Assembly (NCBI GenBank): GCA_017432305.1
Contig: JAFRJK010000006.1
Coordinates: 38,426-102,425, forward strand
DNA from: Candidatus Saccharimonadota bacterium
GTDB taxonomy: Bacteria > Patescibacteriota > Saccharimonadia > Saccharimonadales > Saccharimonadaceae
Direction: 5' to 3'
DNA length: 64,000 nt
A program made the translations under genes and the position numbers. Position 1 is the stretch's first letter. Every line of letters starts with the position of its first letter. Of this stretch, positions 10,016 through 20,906 are shown one piece after another. The notes below the pieces were generated by a model. The model was not told the origin of the DNA. It searched no databases and saw only the letters and a list, made by a program, of their open reading frames with translations.

Positions 10016-10091
10016 GGCTCTGTAGCTCAGCTGGTAGAGCAGAGGCCTGAAGAGCCTTGTGTCACTGGTTCAAGTCCAGTCGGAGCCACCA
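10016..10091 (+). tRNA. tRNA-Phe (GAA)
   Basis: A 76-nt cloverleaf: acceptor GGCTCTG/CGGAGCC, anticodon loop CTGAAGA, T-loop TTCAAGT, encoded CCA end. A TATAAT box lies about 30 nt upstream and a hairpin terminator follows. Confidence 0.96.
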
Positions 10092-10101
10092 TAAAATCGA
10101 A

Positions 10102-10124
10102 AAATCACCTTTGGTGATTTTTTT
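10102..10124 (+). terminator. Terminator of tRNA-Phe
   Basis: AAATCACC pairs with GGTGATTT around a TTT loop, followed by a T run. Confidence 0.8.
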
Positions 10125-10139
10125 ATGTAAACCTAGCTT

Positions 10140-10673
10140 CTAGACTTCGTACTCTTTAATTTCGCCGTTTTCTAAGCTAAAACTCCAGAAATCTGTATCA
10201 TCGTCATACCCGACAATATTGAAATGCATTGTCTTGAGAAAAGAGCCATGCGCGACGATTAAAACTGATGAATCTGGAGAATTTTCTGCCTTAATTTTTT
10301 CTAGCGCTCTTTTTGAACGGGCAAGCAAATCTTTAATCGGCTCGATTCCGCCCTCATTCGAGTTTATCCTTCTATCATAGTCATCCATGGTCCAAGTTTT
10401 AGGATCGGAACCTTCGAGGCTACCAAAATAGCGCTCTTTTAGATCGTCCATGAAAATGATTTCACATTGTCCATCAACTGCAATTTTCGCCGTTTCCGCC
10501 GCCCGTGAAAGTGGCGACGCATAGCAAATATCAAAATGGTAGGATTTTAGTTTTTCTCGTAGTTCTTCAGCCTGCTTTATTCCAGTTTCGTTCAAAGGAA
10601 TATCAACTTGGCCTTGGGCTCTATGTTCTAAATTCCAATCAGTTTGTCCATGTCTAGCTAAATAAAGTTTCAT
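10140..10673 (-). CDS. Histidine phosphatase family protein (phosphoglycerate mutase-like)
   Basis: A 177-aa phosphatase of the branch with catalytic motif RHGQTDWN at residues 8-15. The second catalytic His is in VAHGSF near residue 140, and the proton donor is probably the Glu in LKERYFGSLEG. Substrates in this family range from phosphoglycerate to sugar phosphates and cannot be told apart here. The start is fixed at 10673: TATAAT on the minus strand ends 6 nt before this ATG, so the mRNA should be leaderless. The frame reads upstream into a FISUMP-like relic, which should not be counted as part of the protein. Confidence 0.85.
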   Translation of the reverse strand: MKLYLARHGQTDWNLEHRAQGQVDIPLNETGIKQAEELREKLKSYHFDICYASPLSRAAETAKIAVDGQCEIIFMDDLKERYFGSLEGSDPKTWTMDDYDRRINSNEGGIEPIKDLLARSKRALEKIKAENSPDSSVLIVAHGSFLKTMHFNIVGYDDDTDFWSFSLENGEIKEYEV

Positions 10674-10693
10674 AGAAAAATTATAGCATAATT

Positions 10694-10719
10694 GCCACCC
10701 CTCTAAAAATCCGACAGGG
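10694..10719 (-). repeat. Second relic of the FISUMP C-terminal segment
   Basis: A 23-bp stretch matches 9926-9948 with two mismatches. On the minus strand it reads L-S-D-F-stop-R-G-G-N-Y, the same DF.RGG signature interrupted by a TAG. It lies between the divergent promoters of the histidine phosphatase gene and hisS. Confidence 0.45.
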
Positions 10720-10734
10720 TAAAACAGAGTATGG

Positions 10735-10746
10735 TATAATAAAACT
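10735..10746 (+). promoter_or_regulatory. Extended -10 box giving a leaderless hisS transcript
   Basis: TGGTATAAT is followed by only six bases and then the ATG. Initiation 6-8 nt after a -10 box would start the RNA at or next to the A of ATG. No Shine-Dalgarno sequence is present. This is the clearest example of an arrangement repeated through the window. Confidence 0.7.
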
Positions 10747-12051
10747 ATGAAGAAAATGAATACATCCCCAATTTCTGGCATGCAGGAGCTAACTCCCGGA
10801 AAGCAGGCCACTTTCGACAAACTTAAAAACGAGATTGATCGGGTGTATCATTCCCACGGTTTTTTGTCTGTTGAAACCCCGACGATTGAGCGAAACGAAA
10901 TTCTTCTCGCGAAAGCTGGTGGCGATACCGAAAAACAGATTTATAAGGTCTTTAAAACTGCCGAAACTACTGATGATGCGGATCAAGCTCTTCGTTTCGA
11001 CCATACTGTCCCACTCGCTCGCTATGTCGTCGAGCATGAAAACGATTTAACTTTTCCATTTAAAGTTACCCAAATCGGCAAAAATTTTCGCGGTGAGCGC
11101 GCCCAGAAAGGCCGTTTTCGCGAATTTTACCAACTCGATGTCGACGTCATTGGCCGAAATGAGTTAAGTCTCGCTTATGATGTCGAAGTTGTGAAAACTG
11201 CTTACGATGCGCTAAAAACTTTCATAAAACCGGAAATGAAAATCCGTATTTCGAACCGAAAAATCCTCTCCGGCCTTCTCCAGGAACTCGGGCTCGTAAC
11301 GAAATCTGAAGATATATTCTCAATCGTTGACCACGCCGAAAAGGTCCCGAAAGAAAAGACTATTTCCGCTTTTGAAGAAATTGGTATGTCTGTTGCTGAA
11401 ATTGAAAAATTGACAACTTTCATGGAAATTAACGGTTTGCGCGAAGAAGTAATCGAAAGCCTTAAAGATCTCGGAATCGAAAATGAAACCTATAAGCTCG
11501 GCGTTGATGAGCTAGAAAAAGTCTTAGATTTTCTTGAAAAACAGGGGATGAAAGACGTTGTGGTCGGCGATATGCTGATCGTCCGCGGACTTGATTATTA
11601 TACCGGCTCAGTTTTTGAAACTTTCCTCCCAGAATATCGCGAAATTGGCTCGATTTGTTCCGGTGGTCGTTACGAAAATTTGGCAGGGAATTATACCGAC
11701 CAAAAGTTCCCTGGTGTCGGGATTTCGATTGGTTTAACTCGTCTCTTCTATATCTTAAACGAAAATAATCTTCTAGATAGCGCTGAAGAAAAGCCACTCG
11801 ACCTCGTCTTAATCCCATTTTCCGAAAAAGAATACGAATATACCTTTAAACTTGCTGAAAATCTCCGAGAAAGCGGAAAGAAGGTCGACATAAACTTGAC
11901 CGATAAAAAAGTCGGCGATAAATTTACTTATGCTGCGAAAATCGCGAAATTTGCTTCCGTCATTGGCGAAAATGAAGTCTCGACAGGGAACATCGAAGTA
12001 AAAAACCTCGAAACTGGCGAAAAAATTAAGCTCGAGGACTATATTCGCTAA
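10747..12051 (+). CDS. hisS: Histidyl-tRNA synthetase
   Basis: Class II synthetase charging tRNA-His, 434 aa, normal length. It shows the GMQELTPGK N-terminal motif 1 region, motif 2 FRGERAQKGRFREF (about residues 115-128), the histidine-specific VRGLDYYTG block (about 278) and motif 3 GVGISIGLTRL (about 320). A C-terminal anticodon-binding domain follows (about 345-434). The ATG at 10747 directly follows an extended -10 box. The dimethyltransferase gene begins 9 nt after the stop, so the two are probably one unit. Confidence 0.96.
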   Translation: MKKMNTSPISGMQELTPGKQATFDKLKNEIDRVYHSHGFLSVETPTIERNEILLAKAGGDTEKQIYKVFKTAETTDDADQALRFDHTVPLARYVVEHENDLTFPFKVTQIGKNFRGERAQKGRFREFYQLDVDVIGRNELSLAYDVEVVKTAYDALKTFIKPEMKIRISNRKILSGLLQELGLVTKSEDIFSIVDHAEKVPKEKTISAFEEIGMSVAEIEKLTTFMEINGLREEVIESLKDLGIENETYKLGVDELEKVLDFLEKQGMKDVVVGDMLIVRGLDYYTGSVFETFLPEYREIGSICSGGRYENLAGNYTDQKFPGVGISIGLTRLFYILNENNLLDSAEEKPLDLVLIPFSEKEYEYTFKLAENLRESGKKVDINLTDKKVGDKFTYAAKIAKFASVIGENEVSTGNIEVKNLETGEKIKLEDYIR

Positions 12052-12060
12052 TTCCCCGCT

Positions 12061-12735
12061 ATGCCATCTCGAAAATTTGAGCTCGACCAACATTTCTTAA
12101 AATCTCCAAGATTAGCTTTAATGTTAATCGGCCATTCAAATATTCGAAAAAATGACACCGTTCTCGAAATCGGCGCTGGCTCCGGTGTGATTACAATTGC
12201 GCTCTCGAAACGTTGTAAAAAGGTTATTGCAGTCGAGCCAGACAGGGAAACTGCCGAAAAACTAAAGAAAAACCTTGAAAAATACGAGATAAAAAACGTC
12301 GAACTAATCGAGAAAGACTTTCGCGAAATTAAACTTCCAACCGAGCCATATAAAGTTTTCGCAAATCCGCCATTTAGGATGAGCGCTGAAATTTTTTATA
12401 GACTTCTAAATCTCGAAAATAAAGAGGGTAAAATCGTTAAAAAATCCGAAAATAACAGAGGAAATGTTGTAGGCCTATGGCCTTCCGCGTCCCAAGTGGC
12501 GGTAAAAAATACAACATTTTCGGAATCAACATTTCCTAAATCTATCTACCTAATTCTCCAGAAAAATCTCGCTTTGAAGCTTATTCCGACCGACCGCCAT
12601 TATACGAGCCAGCTCGGAAAAATTCTCCAAAAATCCTACGACACAAAAATCCGCTATCCGATGAAGAAAACTGATTTCACTCCCCCACCAGCTGTCGATA
12701 CAGTTCTTTTCGAGGCAAAACTCCGCCAAGAATAA
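12061..12735 (+). CDS. rRNA adenine N6-dimethyltransferase (KsgA/Erm family) with in-frame insertion
   Basis: An S-adenosylmethionine-dependent enzyme dimethylating an rRNA adenine. It shows QHFLKSPRLA (residues 10-19), SAM motif I LEIGAGSGVIT (37-47), motif II VIAVEPD, and catalytic motif IV NPPF (about 102-105). Motif IV is NPPF rather than the NLPY of typical KsgA, so an Erm-like 23S specificity is possible. At 224 aa it is short, lacking most of the C-terminal domain, yet it carries about 35 extra residues (about 125-160) that interrupt the fold just after motif IV. The DNA of the insert is palindromic. The frame is intact across it. Confidence 0.8.
   Translation: MPSRKFELDQHFLKSPRLALMLIGHSNIRKNDTVLEIGAGSGVITIALSKRCKKVIAVEPDRETAEKLKKNLEKYEIKNVELIEKDFREIKLPTEPYKVFANPPFRMSAEIFYRLLNLENKEGKIVKKSENNRGNVVGLWPSASQVAVKNTTFSESTFPKSIYLILQKNLALKLIPTDRHYTSQLGKILQKSYDTKIRYPMKKTDFTPPPAVDTVLFEAKLRQE
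12445..12537. repeat. Palindromic element inserted in the dimethyltransferase gene
   Basis: Paired arms: TCCGAAAAT (12445-12453) with ATTTTCGGA (12516-12524), AGGAAATGTTG (12459-12469) with CAACATTTCCT (12527-12537), and alternatively GAAATGTTGTA with TACAACATTTTC. Small GC-rich palindromes lie in the middle. The region has no counterpart in the protein family, and no second copy was seen in the window. Confidence 0.55.
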
Positions 12736-12754
12736 AAGAGCTACGCAATTCCCT

Positions 12755-13507
12755 TTACTCTTTATTTAGCCCAATATCGAAATATCTCTTAATATAGCTC
12801 CAATCCCAGCTCGTATCAAACCCGGTTGTCTCGAAGTCGTTAAACTTAAAATATGGCATCCCCGCAGCGTTCGATTTTTGCATGATTTTTGCCGTTTTTG
12901 CAGTGTTCTCACGTACCTGTTCGAGCATTTTATGGTTATTGTAGCAGTCTTTAAAGCTCTCCCCTAGCCCGATTTCTTCCCCAATATTAATCCAATAATT
13001 CTCTGGAATACTCATCATCGGCGCACCTTTTGCGTTTCCAATTCCCTTCGAGTGGTAGTCGTAGTAGAGTGCTGCCATCGTTGCGTGATAATAGTCCCAG
13101 AAGCGATTCTCTTCTGTCGCACAAAGCGTTGCTTCCGCCGCTAGTTCAGACATCTCTCCTGCTTCCCCATATTCGTTCAAAAAGTCCGTAATTCTAATCT
13201 CGAATACGACGTCGTTCTCTTTCAAATATTTCTCAAATTCCGCTTGTTCGTTCATAATTGCGCGCGAAAAATAATCACAATACGGGCACATTACATCGGT
13301 TGTCATTACGAAGTGGTTTTTTGCCTTTACATCCCCAATCGTCGTTCTCTCATCCCAAATTCCGGACAAATCTGCGTTTTTTGGCATCGCCACAAAAATT
13401 AACACGATAAAAGTTAAAATGATTAAAACAAGCACAACAATCCTTGCGACCGCTCCTGCATTTCCCTTTGTATTTTTTTCTGCTAGAATCTCTGTACTTC
13501 CCGCCAT
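12755..13507 (-). CDS. Membrane-anchored DsbA-like thiol oxidoreductase
   Basis: A 250-aa protein with an N-terminal membrane helix (about 20-42) and an extracytoplasmic thioredoxin-fold domain of the DsbA_2/thioredoxin_4 type. The active site is MCPYCDYF (CxxC near residue 75), and GMPYF near 220 supplies the cis-proline loop. The role is probably disulfide formation in exported proteins, several of which here contain paired cysteines. The ATG overlaps the stop of the upstream membrane protein gene (TAATG), so the two genes are coupled and probably act together. Confidence 0.86.
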   Translation of the reverse strand: MAGSTEILAEKNTKGNAGAVARIVVLVLIILTFIVLIFVAMPKNADLSGIWDERTTIGDVKAKNHFVMTTDVMCPYCDYFSRAIMNEQAEFEKYLKENDVVFEIRITDFLNEYGEAGEMSELAAEATLCATEENRFWDYYHATMAALYYDYHSKGIGNAKGAPMMSIPENYWINIGEEIGLGESFKDCYNNHKMLEQVRENTAKTAKIMQKSNAAGMPYFKFNDFETTGFDTSWDWSYIKRYFDIGLNKE

Positions 13508-14118
13508 TACTTTTTACCTTTCTTTTCCTTATATTTTTCTTCCATCAAAATCGCGTAAGTTTCGAATCCAACTTTTTTTAGAGCGAGCAGGGCGATAATA
13601 ATCGACGCTGCCGTTAAAATCCAGCTAATCGTTCCCGCTACCGCCATCCCAGATGAACCCATAATTGAGATAATGATCGGTGCTAAAATCGTCGTTCCGC
13701 AAGTCGGACAGCCCGAACCGAGGATAATTAGCCCAGTAACAATTCCCACATTTTGGATATTTGCCGAATCTTTGCGATATTTAAAGACGAACACAACTAA
13801 ACTGATCAAAACTGATTGTAAGATCGTGACGATAAAAATGAAAATCCAATCAACAAAAATTCGATTCACTCCGAAAGTCCCGAGGAATGCATCTCTTAAA
13901 ATCTCTAGCTTACCAACAAAATCGACATGAATAAAGAGATTAAAACTTGCCGAACCGCCAGCCAACATATTAAGTAGCGTTCCGAAAACTATAAAGGAAA
14001 TCAAAAAGGTAATAAGAAAGCGCTTTTTCTTTGTTGCGAGAATTGCTCCATAAATCGCTAACTTAAATTCATCAGCCCATCTCTGAACCTTTGAATAAAA
14101 TTTCTTTCCTCCACTCAT
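13507..14118 (-). CDS. Polytopic membrane protein with CPTC motif, partner of DsbA-like protein
   Basis: A 203-aa protein with about five hydrophobic helices and a conserved-looking GSGCPTCGTT in a membrane-proximal position (about residue 140). The CxxC and the coupling to the thiol oxidoreductase suggest it re-oxidises or reduces that partner, as DsbB, VKOR or CcdA do; sequence similarity to those families is not evident. The start is taken as ATG 14118, 6 nt after a TGTTATACT box. An alternative in-frame TTG upstream overlaps the -10 box. Confidence 0.6.
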   Translation of the reverse strand: MSGGKKFYSKVQRWADEFKLAIYGAILATKKKRFLITFLISFIVFGTLLNMLAGGSASFNLFIHVDFVGKLEILRDAFLGTFGVNRIFVDWIFIFIVTILQSVLISLVVFVFKYRKDSANIQNVGIVTGLIILGSGCPTCGTTILAPIIISIMGSSGMAVAGTISWILTAASIIIALLALKKVGFETYAILMEEKYKEKKGKK

Positions 14119-14321
14119 GTTTTTAGTATAACACAATTTTTTATTAAAAACGGGGGAATTTAAAAGGCCTTAAAATTTCTGAATTACCGCTATAAAACCG
14201 AACAAATTTCAGAAAAACCGAACGAAAAGGGAATATTGAATAAAATAAAACAGAGAAAAGTCAAACGGGGAAAATGTGGAAAACTGCTAAAGCTAGAACA
14301 TAGAAAAGCATAAAAACAATA

Positions 14322-14349
14322 TTGACTTCTTCTCTGCTAATGCTAAAAT
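14322..14349 (+). promoter_or_regulatory. Promoter of a putative small RNA
   Basis: TTGACT (14322-14327) and TGC-TAAAAT (-10 at 14344-14349) separated by 16 nt. No open reading frame follows. Confidence 0.65.
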
Positions 14350-14355
14350 TAAAGT

Positions 14356-14489
14356 AAGATTTGGTCGCAGGTTGAGAGAGCGCCAAATCGAGAAGAGAAA
14401 TCGGTGGAGTGTGAAGTTATTAAAAGGTTTTATTTCACCTAGAAATTAAAAAGATTTTAAAATGCGTCAGAGAGTGGCGCATTTTTTTA
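14356..14489 (+). ncRNA. Putative small structured RNA, ~134 nt, unknown family
   Basis: It lies in a gene-free stretch (14119-14604), with its own promoter and a strong terminator (ATGCG/CGCAT plus seven Ts, 14462-14489). A 7-bp helix GATTTGG (14358-14364) / CCAAATC (14383-14389) opens the transcript, and GTGAA/TTCAC pairs farther on. I tested it against SRP RNA, 6S RNA, tmRNA and T-box signatures and found no match. The rest of the gap, 14119-14320, is AT-rich with nothing recognisable. Confidence 0.5.
14462..14489 (+). terminator. Terminator of the small RNA
   Basis: ATGCG pairs with CGCAT around an 11-nt loop, followed by a T run. Confidence 0.75.
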
Positions 14490-14604
14490 TTTTATGATAA
14501 GATATATTCATAGCGCACCTGCGCTAGTATTATTTGGCGCTGTAGGCAAAGCCTTCATCGCCAGCGTTCGTCGATAAAAATAATTTACTTCTATCTACTC
14601 ACTT

Positions 14605-14678
14605 GGCGCTGTGGCGGAGTGGTTACGCAGAGGTCTGCAAAACCTTGTACACCGGTTCAATTCCGGTCGGCGCCTCCA
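14605..14678 (+). tRNA. tRNA-Cys (GCA)
   Basis: A 74-nt cloverleaf: acceptor GGCGCTG/CGGCGCC, anticodon loop CTGCAAA, T-loop TTCAATT, discriminator U as expected for Cys, encoded CCA. First of a three-tRNA cluster. Confidence 0.95.
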
Positions 14679-14694
14679 AACAAAATAATAACGA

Positions 14695-14779
14695 GCCCGA
14701 ATGGCGGAATTGGTATACGCGTTCGACTTAAAATCGAATGGAGAAATCCATATGGGTTCAAGTCCCATTTCGGGCACCA
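14695..14779 (+). tRNA. tRNA-Leu (UAA)
   Basis: An 85-nt class II tRNA: acceptor GCCCGAA/TTCGGGC, anticodon loop CTTAAAA, long variable arm, T-loop TTCAAGT, encoded CCA. Confidence 0.95.
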
Positions 14780-14832
14780 CGTCCTTTATGTAGTTGTAAA
14801 AACCATAAAAACCTGCTATAATACAGGTATAT

Positions 14833-14909
14833 GCGAATGTAGCTCAGTTGTTTAGAGCGCTTCCTTGCCAAGGAAGAGGTCGAGAGTTAGAGTCTCTTCA
14901 TTCGCACCA
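14833..14909 (+). tRNA. tRNA-Gly (GCC) with altered D- and T-loop tertiary pair
   Basis: A 77-nt cloverleaf: acceptor GCGAATG/CATTCGC, anticodon loop TTGCCAA, encoded CCA. The D-loop reads AGTTGTTTA (position 19 is U, not G) and the T-loop reads TTAGAGT (position 56 is A, not C). The nearly universal G19-C56 contact is thus replaced by a possible U19-A56 pair. The CCA end is part of the downstream hairpin. Confidence 0.9.
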
Positions 14910-14952
14910 CTAAGTCCCTGCTGACCCCCCTCAGCAGGGACTTAGTGGTTTT
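14906..14952 (+). terminator. Perfect 19-bp hairpin overlapping the tRNA-Gly 3' end
   Basis: The 19 bases from 14906 pair perfectly with 14931-14949 around six Cs, followed by three Ts. The 5' arm includes the tRNA discriminator and CCA. Confidence 0.8.
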
Positions 14953-15040
14953 AGGAGGAAAATTTATAGCCAAAAGCAGAATAGGCTAGTTAAAAATATC
15001 ATTCTGTGCTAAAATAGAGATATAAATAAAAGGAGTAAAA

Positions 15041-15634
15041 ATGCCAATTTGGTTAATCATCGTCCTTGCTATTGTAGTAGTTCTTCTACTTGTAGTTTGG
15101 GGCTCTTATAATGGATTAGTAAAACTTAACGAACGCGTTGAGGAAGCTTGGTCTGATATCACGGTCCAATTAAAACGCCGTTCTGATCTCATTCCTAACC
15201 TCGTTGAAACTGTTAAGGGTTACGCAAAACACGAAACCGAAGCGATTAAACAAGTTTCTGATGCTCGTGCAAAAATGATGGGTGCTCGCTCGGTCCAAGA
15301 AACTGCTGAGGCTGATAAAAGCTTCATGGGTGCGCTTTCTCGCATCATGGCTATTTCCGAATCTTATCCGGAACTTAAAGCTGATGCGAACTTCCGCCAA
15401 CTTACTGAAGAATTAACTGATACGGAAGATAAAATCCAAGCTGCACGTCGTTTCTATAACGCTGGTGTGAAAGATTTTAATACGAAAGTTAAACTCTTCC
15501 CGACCACTCTTATCAACTCGATGCTCCTCCACTTCAAAGCTCGTGAATATTACGAAGTTGATGAAGAAGAAGCAAAGAAAATTAACGAAGCTCCAAAAGT
15601 TAGCTTCTCTGACGACAAAAAAGAAGAGAAATAA
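15041..15634 (+). CDS. lemA: LemA family protein
   Basis: A 197-aa membrane protein with one N-terminal helix (residues 3-22) and a cytoplasmic helical bundle. Family signatures are YNGLVKLNERVEEAWSDI (about 27-44), LIPNLVETVKGYAKHE, and the C-terminal ARRFYNAGVKDFN. Its function is unknown in general; it often neighbours the HtpX protease, as it does here. An AAGGAG precedes the ATG at good spacing and a TAAAAT box lies upstream. The htpX ATG starts at the next base after the TAA. Confidence 0.93.
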   Translation: MPIWLIIVLAIVVVLLLVVWGSYNGLVKLNERVEEAWSDITVQLKRRSDLIPNLVETVKGYAKHETEAIKQVSDARAKMMGARSVQETAEADKSFMGALSRIMAISESYPELKADANFRQLTEELTDTEDKIQAARRFYNAGVKDFNTKVKLFPTTLINSMLLHFKAREYYEVDEEEAKKINEAPKVSFSDDKKEEK

Positions 15635-16499
15635 ATGTACAAGCAGATCGCAGCCAATAAACGCAATACAATTATTATCATGAGCTTATTCGTGGTAATA
15701 ATTGCTGCTATTGGCTGCGCTTTTGCGTATGCTTTTAACGACTGGGCCATAACGATTTATGTTCTAGTCGTTGCAAGCATCTATGCTTTAATTCAATATT
15801 TCCTCGCGACAAAACTTGCGGTTGCGATGACTGGCGCGAAAGAAATTGAAAAAAGAGATAACCCTCGACTCTATCGCGTGGTTGAAAATCTTGCGATTAC
15901 CGCCGGCCTCCCGATGCCGAAAGTGTATATTATCGACGATCCAGCGCCGAACGCTTTTGCGACCGGGCGTGATCCAGAACATGCAGTTGTTGCCGCGACT
16001 ACTGGGCTAATTGATATTATGGATGATAATGAGCTTACTGCCGTAATGGCGCACGAAATGTCCCACGTTAAAAACTATGACATTCGTGTTTCGATGATTG
16101 TTTTCGGCTTAGTCTGTTTGATCGGTTTTATCTCCGATCTTGGTTTTAGGATGCTTTATTATGGAAATCGCCGCAGTAGTAGTGATGAGGATCGTTCCCC
16201 GGTCGGTTTCATTATTATCTTAGTGACAAGCATCTTAGCTCCGCTCGTAGCGGCTCTCGCCCAAATGGCAATCTCGCGTGAGCGTGAATATCTTGCTGAT
16301 ATCTCCGCCGTAAAACTTACTCGTTTCCCGGAAGGTATGATTTCCGCACTTAAGAAGCTCGACGAACAAGGCCAGCCTATGAAACGTCAAAATTCTGCTG
16401 CCGCTCAAATGTATATTAATAATCCGATGAAAAAAGGTGTAATTTCGAAGCTCTTTAGCACCCATCCGCCAATTGAAGACAGAATCGAAAGGCTTGAAA

Positions 16500-16519
<20 letters not shown>
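15635..16519 (+). CDS. htpX: HtpX-like M48 membrane zinc metalloprotease
   Basis: A 294-aa integral membrane protease for quality control of membrane proteins. Two N-terminal hydrophobic helices (about 12-60) precede the catalytic MAHEMSHVKNYD (HExxH near residue 140). Two more helices (about 152-220) follow, then the third zinc ligand Glu in REREYLADISAVKL (about 217-230). The C-terminal STHPPIEDRIERL is typical of M48B. Paired with lemA in one operon; the next gene starts inside its last 20 nt. Confidence 0.94.
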
Positions 16520-19570
<3,051 letters not shown>

Positions 19571-19603
19571 AGCTTAAGCTTTTTGTGATATAATATAAGG
19601 GAT

Positions 19604-20905
19604 ATGAATAATGAGTTAACGATTAACGGGATTCGTGCTCGACAGGTTTTGGATAGTCGAGGGAATCCGACCGTGGAAGCCGACGTATTTTTGTCGAGCG
19701 GACACGTTGGGCGGGCAATCGTTCCGAGTGGTGCATCGACTGGTGTGGGCGAGGCACTTGAACTTCGAGATGGCGACCCGTCTTATTATGGCGGCAAAGG
19801 TGTTTTAAAAGCCGTCTGGAATGTAAATAGTAAAATTAGGGATGTGCTTGTTGGGAACACCGCCGACCAGCGCGCAGTCGATGAGATGATGCTCGACCTT
19901 GATGGTACGAATAATAAATCGAACCTCGGTGCGAACGCAATTCTCGCTGTTTCCCTTGCAAACGCAAAGGCACTCGCAAAGGCCTATAATCTTCATTTCT
20001 ACGAATATATCGCGAAACTTGCCGGAACGGAAAACGAAATGTCGATTCCGATGCCGATGATGAACGTGATGAATGGTGGTGCGCATGCTGATTGGTCGAC
20101 CGATTTTCAAGAATACATGATTATTCCAAACGGCGCCGATAATATTAACGATGCAATTCGAATGGGTGCAGAAGTCTTTCACTCGCTAAAGAAAGTTCTA
20201 AAAGATAAAGACTACCCGACTACAGTTGGCGATGAAGGTGGTTACGCTCCGAAAGTTCGCGACGGAAATAATGAACCGCTTGAATGTATCCGTCAAGCCA
20301 TCCTTGATGCTGGTTACCGCCCAGGCGAAGATATTTCGATGGCGATGGATGTTGCAAGTTCGGAATTCTATGAAGATGGGCACTACGCTCTTAAGACTAA
20401 CGGCGATTGGAAATCGAGTGAAGATTTAATCAATTGGTATGAATGGATTCTCGAGAATTACCCAGTTGTTTCAATCGAAGATGGTCTTTCTGAGAGTGAT
20501 TGGGACGGTTGGAAAGTCTTAACCGAACGTCTTGGCGATAAAGTCCAACTTGTTGGCGACGATCTCTTTGTCACGAACACAAAACTCCTCGAAAAGGGAA
20601 TTAACGAAAAAGCCGGAAACTCAATCCTAATTAAGCCAAACCAAATCGGAACTCTCTCCGAAACAATCGACGCTGTCTTAATGGCGAAAAAAGCTGGATT
20701 TAAAACTGTGATGTCTCACCGCTCTGGCGAGTCGGAAGATAATACGATTTCCCATCTTGCGGTTGGTCTCGGAACTGGCCAAATTAAGACTGGCTCCCTC
20801 TCTCGAAGCGAACGTATTTCGAAATATAATGAACTAATGCGCATCGCTGAAGGAAATTCGAGCCTCGGATTGTTTAATCCATTTAAAGAAGAAAAGGAAG
20901 GATAA
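19604..20905 (+). CDS. eno: Enolase
   Basis: Converts 2-phosphoglycerate to phosphoenolpyruvate in glycolysis; 433 aa, normal length. It shows [15 protein letters not shown] (12-26), GASTG (about 42), [10 protein letters not shown] (about 148), [22 protein letters not shown] (about 292), VGDDLFVTN, and [12 protein letters not shown] (about 371). Metal ligands and the catalytic Lys are present. The -10 box (TATAAT 19589-19594) ends 9 nt before the ATG. The next gene begins 1 nt after the stop. Confidence 0.97.
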   Translation: MNNELTINGIRARQVLDSRGNPTVEADVFLSSGHVGRAIVPSGASTGVGEALELRDGDPSYYGGKGVLKAVWNVNSKIRDVLVGNTADQRAVDEMMLDLDGTNNKSNLGANAILAVSLANAKALAKAYNLHFYEYIAKLAGTENEMSIPMPMMNVMNGGAHADWSTDFQEYMIIPNGADNINDAIRMGAEVFHSLKKVLKDKDYPTTVGDEGGYAPKVRDGNNEPLECIRQAILDAGYRPGEDISMAMDVASSEFYEDGHYALKTNGDWKSSEDLINWYEWILENYPVVSIEDGLSESDWDGWKVLTERLGDKVQLVGDDLFVTNTKLLEKGINEKAGNSILIKPNQIGTLSETIDAVLMAKKAGFKTVMSHRSGESEDNTISHLAVGLGTGQIKTGSLSRSERISKYNELMRIAEGNSSLGLFNPFKEEKEG

Positions 20906-20906
20906 T

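Noticed and set aside
10674..10820. N-terminal extension of the histidine phosphatase
   Set aside because: It spans the -10 box and the FISUMP relic and overlaps hisS; the family starts at MKLYLARHG.
14595..14855. Frames on both strands over the three-tRNA cluster
   Set aside because: They consist of tRNA sequence read as protein.
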